Part shown: positions 56,944 through 64,000 of the stretch, piece by piece
Layout of the letters: the number at the start of each line of letters is the position of its first letter
Position numbering within the stretch: position 1 is the stretch's first letter
Translations under genes and position numbers: made by a program
The notes under the pieces: generated by a model
What the model was told of the DNA's origin: nothing
Seen by the model: the letters and a program-made list of their open reading frames with translations, nothing else
Database searches by the model: none
Origin: Blastobasis lacticolella
Taxonomy: Eukaryota > Arthropoda > Insecta > Lepidoptera > Blastobasidae
Assembly (NCBI GenBank): GCA_905147135.1
Contig: LR990046.1
Span: 14,786,501-14,850,500, forward strand
Length of the DNA stretch: 64,000 nucleotides
Reading direction: 5' to 3'

Positions 56944-57324
56944 GCCTATCTCACGGACAATACATAAGTGTTATCAATTTTTTACTCGGTTTATCGGGTC
57001 ATTGGGTCTTCCCTATCAATTCCCGAAATGAAACAATTATATTTTGGACTTTTTACGTATTGAGAAGCAAACGGCGATAGATCAAGTTTGAGGTTATGTG
57101 TTTGAGTTCTGTCTTGGTTAGTGTACATGTAATATAATTTGGTCAAAGCAAAGTAATTAGGTTATTTACAAAGACTAGTTATATCACTCTGACTAATGTA
57201 CTACTTCATCATATTGATTTTCTGGAATTTCGTTCAGGGCAGCAGTTTTTGATCCGCTTGCCTCGAGTCGAACTGCTTTTAATTTTGATTTTCAGTATGA
57301 AATTAAAAAAAAAAAAACTGTAGA

Positions 57325-57550
57325 TGCGGGCAACGCATTGTTAGAGCCCTTGGTGTTGCTGATGTCCATAGCCGGTGGTAATCACATTTCACCAGATGGC
57401 CCACTTGCTTATTTGTCTGCGGTATACCATAAAAAAAAACGTTTTTGTGTTTCGTTATGGCTGTTCCTAGACAGGCATGCTCCATCTTCGGCCGCATTGT
57501 CACTTACCACCAGGTGAGATGGCGGTTAAATTCCTGGCTAATCAAATTAA
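57325..57550. repeat. Composite interspersed repeat
   Basis: The left part (57325-57440) is related in inverted orientation to 58862-58960 (ttgctgatgtccata against tatggacatcagcaa). The right part (aggcatgctccatcttcggc, caggtgagatggcggttaaa) repeats at 28235-28320 and in pieces at 56527 and 56820. Confidence 0.5.
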
Positions 57551-58861
57551 AAACAAAATTAGCAATATGCTTGCATTTGACGTAAGCGATGATGAAGTCA
57601 AAGATGTAGCGGATTTGGCTAGAAGATACACCTTCGTATTCATTATCGCTTTTGTCAAATGTAAGCATATTGCCAATTTAATTATTGACTTTAATTATTT
57701 AAAGTCAATAATGATGGTTATCCCCATGGTTATATTTTTGGGTGCAAATTACAATTAAAAGACAAAAACAAAGAATTAAAGACCTCTATGTTGTTCGACG
57801 CGCAGCGAGCGACATCTGTGTACTGGCCATAAAGCGGCAAATACAAACCAGTCAGCTGTGTTCGTAGCTACGCACGACATTCACACTTTTTTATCGGAGT
57901 TGCGATGTTGTTGCCGCGCTTGTTCGAGAGATGTCGTTAAAATCTATACAATATTCTTACTTTGTTTGAGCGTATAGACTGTGACGAATCACATTATACT
58001 ACAATACTACATAGTAGGTACCTATTATGATATCTTAAAGGCACAAACAAAATACAGAGACCTTACATAAACTACAACGGAAACGAATAAGTAAAATAAA
58101 TAAATAAATATGCCAACATTACACTACACTATTTATAAAATATAAAATATAAATGCCACACACCAAATTCACACAAAGCAAGCAAAGCTTGTGTTATGGA
58201 TGTATTATGAGTACATAAAAAAATAAAAGGGTCATCCGCATCGCTGAATGGTGCCAAATAAGCTGGCTGCGTTGCCTCGTTGGATAGCAAAAATTCTTCT
58301 CTGTTAGGAAAGAAGAAGAAAGAGTACCAGCTCTCCGGTCACCTGTGGCATCTATGAGCTTTGGAAACCATAACCTATTGTGGAAATAAAATAACGTGTC
58401 GCTTCTAAAGTCCGGAAATACTTATTTTGTACCTTGCATATTCATCAAGCTTTTCTATAGGTATGCTTGATTTGATCAATCAGGAAAAAATTAATGCCGG
58501 TGTTAAGGATCTTTCATATGGTAGCATTTTACGGTTGAAAAGTAAATGAGGGTGCAACTTTCTTCTGACCAATTGAAAGCAGAAAATTATAATTTCCTTA
58601 TTATAACTATAGTTCAGATTGACTTTGTATCTACGATTGTATCTAGCTAGACAATGAGCCGAAAATAATCATGGCGAATATTTTCCAAATGAGAAAAAGT
58701 TTACAAATATGAGTTTACTTAACTACAAAACTTTTACAAACAGCTAGCGATCTGTCCCATTGCAACATACATATGGCATCCTCCTCTGTAATCACTCTTT
58801 TAAGAGAGGTTCTTTCAATAATTATTATAAAATTACATTATATATAAAATTTTATGTTTTA

Positions 58862-59215
58862 CGGCAGGCAAACAGGCACGTGGGCCACCTGATGGAATGT
58901 GGTTACCACCGCTTATGGACATCAGCAACACAAGAACTGCTACCAATGAGTTGCCCGCCTTTAAAGAGATTCTATGAACTATCCCATGTCACAGTCTCAC
59001 TCCACATCCGAATCGTACGAGCGAGAAACGTTCTTTCGAACCTTCCCGTAGATATCAAAGAAGATAGGAGCACTACGTTTTATGGACACCAAGAGAGGGT
59101 CTACGTAATGGGGATGAGTGCCAAGCCTGCGTTCCGGCTCTGCCTGGCATTGTCGGGGCTGCCCGGCTCTATCTGGTATCACTCAGAACATTCTGCATTC
59201 ATTGAGGCGAATTAA
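58862..59215 (+). repeat. Interspersed repeat, probable LINE 3' UTR remnant
   Basis: Begins ggcaggcaaacaggcacgtg and ggccacctgatgg, a block that resembles the 3' UTR of the LINE pseudogene at 24390-24460. A 151-codon frame crosses it but has no domain I recognise. Confidence 0.4.
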
Positions 59216-59631
59216 GCAAAACAGACGTACATGAAATATGATTTTGTTTTAGACCCAGTAGTTCACAACTTCACGACTTCATGCTTGCCTGCGTTGAGTA
59301 CTCCCTAAATCACAAAACCTCGTAGGTTGTCAAGTAACTACAATGCAGATTTTGCAGCACGTACCTAAAATGCCGTCCACTAACTGAGAAAATCTGTTTT
59401 AGACTATTTACATGTGAACATCCTAACTTTCGCATTCGGAAAAGCATTCATGACAGACTTCATGGCCTTTTTAAGACAAGACTCAGAGTCAATCGTTCAA
59501 TCTTTCTTCGACCTTATCGTTACTGTCTAACAGATGACATTGAGGTCAACTATTCAGTAAACAAGCAAAAAAGAATACCTATTTCTACTACTTACACAAA
59601 CATTTACGATGAAACACGATCACACTATAAG

Positions 59632-60859
59632 GGATTGATCGATGTACAACACAAACGCAATTCTACCTATTCGCGATTCTACACAATATGGATTCCGCAC
59701 AACTGACATTCAACACATTATTTATTCCACACAGTCTTCAATTATACACAAACACGTTTCTTCCTGTTCGCGATTCTACACAATATTAATTCCACACAAC
59801 TGCAGCCATTCAACAGATTCGCTATTCCACATATTCGTCAACGCTGGGAAACCGGGACTGGCTGACTTAAACCTGGACCTAAGTTAAGTGTAACCAGTAA
59901 AGATCGACCAAGGTCAACCCTATTTAACAAACCTGGTCCAATGGTTTGTTGGTTGACTGGGGTTGACCTTGGTCAACCTTTACTAGGTCGACTAAACTTA
60001 GGTCCTTGTCTAGTTCTAAGCTTGGATTACAGTACAACGAGTCTCAGGGTGCCCAGAGTTGAACAGGTTGGTTGACCAGAGTTGACTTTGGTCAACCTTT
60101 ACTAGGTCCACTAAACTTAGGCCCTGGTCAAGTTCTACGCTTAGGTTACAATACAACCATTCTCAGGGCGCCCAGCGTTGACGAATGTGTGAATGGCAGT
60201 CCAGGGTCCTCAGCGTTGAGCAGGTTAGTTGGATCAGAGTTATTATGAGACTTCTACGAGCAACGCGTTCTAGTTTGGTCTGTTAGTGTAAATTAACAAT
60301 ACACTAATGGGCCTGCCCTTGCCCCTGCCCTTAAAAGCATGGTTGGCCTAGTGGTTATAGTATCCGACTCGTAAGCGAATGGGGCCGGGTTTGAGTCCCA
60401 CTGGTGCCTTGTACCAATGACTCTTTTCTGAGTTATGTCCATTAGTTGAATACTAACCGATGCCTTTAGGGTCAGAGGTGACCGAATGTGTAGGTAACCA
60501 TGATCCAATTTGTTCAGGTTCCTGTGGTAGCAGGTCAGATGGCAGTCGCTCCACTGTAATTACTTGATCTGCCAATCTTGGATCATGGTCAATGCAGACC
60601 CCGGGCCCTCATGAGCGACAGGACAACCGGCACATTAACGCCAATATGATGAGAATATTTAAAATATGTAACGAATATGTGGAATAGCGAATTGTGTGGA
60701 ATTAATATTGTGTAGAATCGCGAACAGGAAGAAACGCGTTTGTGTATAATTGAAGACTGTGTGGAATAAATAATGTGTTGAATGTCAGTTGTGCGGAATC
60801 CATATTGTGTAGAATCGCGAATAGGTAGAATTGCGTTTGTGTTGTACATCGATCAATCC
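59632..60859. mobile_element. Foldback-like element with about 190-208-bp inverted arms
   Basis: 59632-59839 and 60671-60859 are nearly exact reverse complements. The left arm has about 18 extra bases (ctgcagccattcaacag region). The outer ends read ggattgatcgatgtacaaca. The 830-base interior contains a tandem repeat of period 119 (gttgac.ttggtcaaccttta at 59962 and 60081), an inverted copy of the same motif near 59915, and a SINE. No transposase frame is present, so it is non-autonomous. It lies between divergent genes C and D. Confidence 0.8.
60334..60653 (+). mobile_element. tRNA-headed SINE nested in the foldback element
   Basis: Head catggttggcctagtggtta, B-box-like ggccgggtttgagtcccact, and 3' part aattacttgatctgccaatc to cattaacgccaatatgatga. 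It interrupts the interior of the element at 59632-60859 and so arrived later. Confidence 0.8.
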
Positions 60860-61467
60860 TATTTAAGCAGTAATTTATTTATAAGTTTGTAAACGAATAG
60901 GTACAATAATTTTCGCTCTGGGTCTTGCATCTAGGCTACTTGTGGGTATTGCCATACGTTTATGTTATCTCTATGTAGTCTCTAGTTTTGATTCTGGTCT
61001 TCTGGACTTAGATTTGTTAGACCGAGAAAGTACCAAGACCGATTAGGGATAAATCCAATTGCGACATATTATATTTACTATTTATGTGTCTCTCAGATTG
61101 CTGGACAACAGATGATGAATGACTGACATGATAATGAAGCATTAATGCTTATTTTTGTTAATTTTATATAAGTTTTAACTTTCCCATTACCCACAGCAAG
61201 AAAAGCCTCTATTTTCTATATATAATTGCATTAAACCATGACAGTTAGAAACTGTTCTTATACTCGTAGATTCCCAAAATTTGTGCCGCGAAAATATATT
61301 TTATCAAATGACTAGCTATTGTAAACAAGGCATTACCGTCTCACTTAACAAGCGATCTAATTACATTGACAAATTCGAGACGCATGCGCCGATAAGCGGT
61401 AGCTAAACATGCTAAAGTGACGTTCAATTTGCTGATAACTGATGCCCTCTGACCGGGTTCATTTCAT

Positions 61468-61473
61468 TCAGTT
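61468..61473 (+). promoter_or_regulatory. Initiator (TCAGTT) of gene D
   Basis: TCAGTT matches the arthropod initiator consensus. It lies 25 bases before the start codon and would give a 24-base 5' UTR. No TATA box is seen 30 bases upstream; a gataac motif lies about 35 bases upstream. Confidence 0.45.
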
Positions 61474-61493
61474 GTCCAAACGGAGTGACCAGG

Positions 61494-61551
61494 ATGTGGG
61501 TGCGTAGTGTGTTATGTGCTGTATTCCTTGGGACTTTTGCCTATTCGAATG
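61494..61551 (+). CDS. Gene D exon 1 (signal peptide)
   Basis: 58 nt, ATG to donor GTATGT in phase 1; the split codon joins as GAT. Confidence 0.87.
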
Positions 61552-64000
61552 GTATGTTTGAGGGTCATTTTATGACAATGCTATGACGGCTTTTTATAAA
61601 AGGTTGTTTTGATTAATGCATGTCTGATTTTGTATAAAGATTACGTGTTACTTCTCGTGATCACTTTGAATCATAATTCATAAGCTGGCTATGGTCGATT
61701 GTCATCACCTATATCGTCCAGAATCGTACTGTTGTATGAGCTTTATAAAGTATTGTCTGTAATAAATGCTCTGTCTGAAAGCAAAAAGAAAAACATCGTT
61801 GTTAACCTTTTGCTATCAATTCAAACATTACTTTGTTTATCACGTCATTCGACTGTTTTTCAGTTCCAAGGGCTTTTCCTATGCGAGCATCGTGACCTAT
61901 GAATTCATCACTACATACTATTATTTTAGAGTACCTACTTATTTTTAAAGACACAGACCTAAGTTGCATTTGAAATCTTTATCTAATTTACATTTAATAC
62001 TATTTACGTTTTAAATGTAAATAGTTTAATTGAATACATAAATAATACACGACAGGAAGCTGTCTGATATATTAGCTTACAGTAAAGAACGCATGGTACG
62101 TGATATTTTTCGGATTCGCCGGGTCGCTAGTGTCGGATTCAGACACTAGCGACCTGGCCCGGCTTCGCATGGGTTTCTCGGCTTTTCTTTACGTGTATTA
62201 TACAGATAAATATTTCAGAAGAAAGTGGTAACGAAAACCGCATCAAAATCCGTTGCGTTGTTTAATAGGAGTTAGCGCAAATAAAACTGATATAGACAGA
62301 CCCGGAAAGCTACTTTTTTTAGGAAGTAAGGAGAAGATTATGCATAAATAAATAATGTCACGCCTTTATCCTGCAAGAGTTGGTAAAGACTATATTGTTC
62401 TATTTGTTACGGTAATGATACTGACAAACCTTTGTCGCTTCTTTTTAAATAAGAAAAATAAAATGTTCTGTTTTTAAATACTACCTGAAGAGGATGGAAC
62501 TGGGATAGGCATATTATTTAGTAAGCTTTTGCAGAGCTTATATCGAGGACAAAAAGTACTGATGCTCTAGCGGGAACCATATTCCTAGAGCTGACTGATA
62601 GACGCACGTCTCTACAATATCGCCAAAAGTCAGTGTTGGTTATTGTTTATTGTAGAATATGAGCAAGGTCATTGTCCAGCTGTCTTCTGGACAATACGAA
62701 ATAGATGTGACTGGGTACATGAGGATTGATGATTCATTTCCAGGCCTGCAAACCTCATCGTACGTCATCATTATTATCTCAGCAGTGGGACGCCCACTGT
62801 TGGATATAGGCCACCTTACACACCGATTGACTTTATGCTTCTTACGTCCATCGGCTCCCTTAAAAGTCCCTTACAACATATTTACTTACCAATGTTGCCC
62901 TAGTCTATGTAGATTTCCAATAATATATGGGACAAAATCAATGATTTCTAGATGTGCCAGAAACCACGACTAATGCGATGCTGGCAGCCGGGGAGAAGAA
63001 GATGAGTGATAATATCCTCACCATCCTCGACCACTTCAAGCAGCCGGACCCGGTGGGGCTTCCCGGGGCCGATATCCCGGACCCGATGCCGATCCCGGAT
63101 ATGAAGCAGTCGCTCTCGTTGGCCACCGTCAATATGAAGAACTCGAAAGTGTACGGCATTAGCAAGTTCAAGATTATGTACGTGAACGCGGAGATTGGGG
63201 CGATGGAGGTTAGTCACGGAAATTTTAATGGTTCATGGCCAAATCACAAAAATGAAAATACTTATTATTTTGGCCAGGGGTTCCGTCTGTCCTTATGGCA
63301 TAGCCATTCTATGACACTGTTTAATAATTTTTTCTAGAAGAAATTAGTTGAATATCAAGACATTATGCCTTACTTTTGTAGTCTAGGCGGAACTGATTCT
63401 GAAAAGTTAACATGAACGTTACGTTTAAACTATGATCATGTACCGAGGGGCTCCGCCTTGTATTGTATCAGTGTGTTCTGTCGCTGTCGAGGTTAATTAT
63501 TACTTAAAAATGTTGGGTAGAAGAGATGAAATTGATGGAGGGCTCGTCTTTTGTATTGTCACACCTAAACAAATCGAAATCGATTGTCATTTTATTGTTA
63601 ATTTTAGTACTTGAGAGTTCGGGTTAAACCAAACTAGTTTCTGGCCTGAAAAAGTTATCTGTTACTTAATTTTCCGGAGGAAAGAAGGTATATCCAAGGA
63701 AGGCATGTTATCATGGATATACCTTCTTTCTTCCGGAAAATTAAGTACGTTTGTACCGGAGTTAAAATGGTTCTTCGTCGAAATGTAGAACACGCATTTA
63801 GTCAAAATGTTCACACAGCCGTAATGGCCATTGCCACCATACAGTCCTATTAAAATGTCCCCACCTTTCAAATACGAGCTTTTAACATTTTTTAAAAAAC
63901 ATTTCAGGTCAATGCAGCCATGCTAATCGATAAACTACAGGTACGGGGCAACTACACCATGTCAGCGTTATTTCATGGAGCTTCTGGTCCTTACACTGTG
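61494..64000 (+). CDS. Two-domain TULIP-type lipid-binding protein, 5' part (gene D)
   Basis: Join of 61494-61551, 62952-63208 and 63908-64000, open at the window edge: 408 nt, 136 residues seen. Signal peptide MWVRSVLCAVFLGTFAYS; then DVPETTTNAMLAAGEKKMSD, helix NILTILDHFKQ, PDPVGLPGADIPDPMPIPDM, strand region YGISKFKIMYVNAE, then VNAAMLIDKLQVRGNYTMSA in exon 3. Each exon has its counterpart in gene C with identical intron phases (1, then 0), so the two are duplicates in opposite orientation. By comparison with gene C, exon 3 should continue for about 1 kb beyond the window. Function as for gene C: secreted, probably binds a hydrophobic ligand. Confidence 0.88.
62122..62154. repeat. Perfect 13-bp inverted repeat with 7-base loop
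   Basis: ggtcgctagtgtc and its exact reverse complement around ggattca, in intron 1 of gene D (61552-62951). It abuts the dispersed element at 62153. Confidence 0.75.
62153..62320 (+). repeat. Dispersed element, GCGACTT family, diverged copy
   Basis: cctggcccggcttcgcatgg, the aaaaccgcatcaaaatccgt block and a gacagacccggaaagctact end share the layout of the copies at 12791, 27358 and 43853. Confidence 0.45.
62758..62822 (-). mobile_element. LINE 3' tail fragment
   Basis: tcatcattattatctcagca followed by gtgggacgcccactgttgga; about 65 bases, a minus-strand RTE-like tail in intron 1 of gene D. The remainder of this intron shows no other feature. Confidence 0.5.
62952..63208 (+). CDS. Gene D exon 2
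   Basis: 257 nt after acceptor TTCTAG; ends GAG before donor GTTAGT, phase 0. GC-rich in an AT-rich setting. Confidence 0.9.
63663..63747. repeat. 34-bp near-perfect inverted repeat in intron 2 of gene D
   Basis: Arms of 34 bases with one mismatch (tacttaattttccggaggaa on the left) separated by a 17-base loop. The remainder of the intron (63209-63907) shows no other feature. Possibly a small MITE or a hairpin-forming element. Confidence 0.8.
63908..64000 (+). CDS. Gene D exon 3, partial
   Basis: 93 nt after acceptor TTTCAG, 31 codons to the window end, homologous to the start of gene C exon 3. Confidence 0.88.

Larger units (their letters stand above)
56944..61493. other. Shared upstream region of divergent genes C and D
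   Basis: 4.55 kb between the two start codons. It contains repeat pieces at 57325-57550 and 58862-59215, the long-inverted-repeat element at 59632-60859 with a nested SINE, and an initiator-like motif just before gene D. 57560-58860 and 60870-61440 show no gene or recognised repeat. Confidence 0.5.

Noticed and set aside
58760..59215. 151-codon plus-strand open frame
   Set aside because: It crosses an interspersed repeat and has no domain; probably chance.
62659..62973. 104-codon plus-strand open frame before gene D exon 2
   Set aside because: It contains a LINE tail and overlaps exon 2 in another frame; the splice join from exon 1 explains exon 2.

Overview
This is an insect nuclear window, almost certainly from a moth or butterfly. 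The genes are intron-rich, encode secreted proteins of the juvenile-hormone-binding-protein (JHBP)/takeout type, and sit in AT-rich DNA full of short interspersed repeats. These repeats are tRNA-headed SINEs, RTE-like LINE tails ending in (ATG)n, MITEs and LINE fragments. Species cannot be fixed from the sequence alone.

Layout. 1-5437 has no gene I can prove; it is poor in repeats, has GC-rich islands near 2.1-2.8 kb and two MITEs, and may be a long 3' UTR of a gene entering from the left. 5889-19100 (minus) is a six-exon JHBP/takeout-like gene (gene A, 247 aa). 19101-26571 is repeat-rich intergenic DNA. 26572-45695 (minus) is a second six-exon JHBP/takeout-like gene (gene B, also 247 aa). 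Its 9-kb third intron hosts an intronless gene on the opposite strand (29322-31274, 650 aa) with a Dpy-30 motif and YYYD..GRYYYD repeats. 46892-56943 (minus) is a three-exon gene (gene C, 467 aa) that looks like a tandem two-domain lipid-binding protein of the TULIP type (JHBP/takeout or group-7-allergen-like). Its second intron carries an apparently intact non-LTR retrotransposon (ORF1 48513-49868, ORF2 49789-52677) in antisense. 61494-64000 (plus) is gene D, a paralogue of gene C arranged head-to-head with it; it runs off the window after 136 codons. The region shared by C and D contains a 1.2-kb element with long inverted arms and a nested SINE.

Working together. Genes A-D form a cluster of secreted hydrophobic-ligand carriers: A and B single-domain, C and D apparently double-domain. 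A and B share the cysteine pair, the total coding length and the exact position of the last intron. C and D share intron phases and positions. The cluster appears to have grown by duplication, while introns and spacers filled with mobile DNA. The nested Dpy-30 gene is unrelated to the cluster and is more likely a ciliary/sperm or chromatin-adaptor type protein.

Exon boundaries were read by eye from reading frame, GT/AG sites and phase agreement. All joins keep frame, but no transcript evidence was available.
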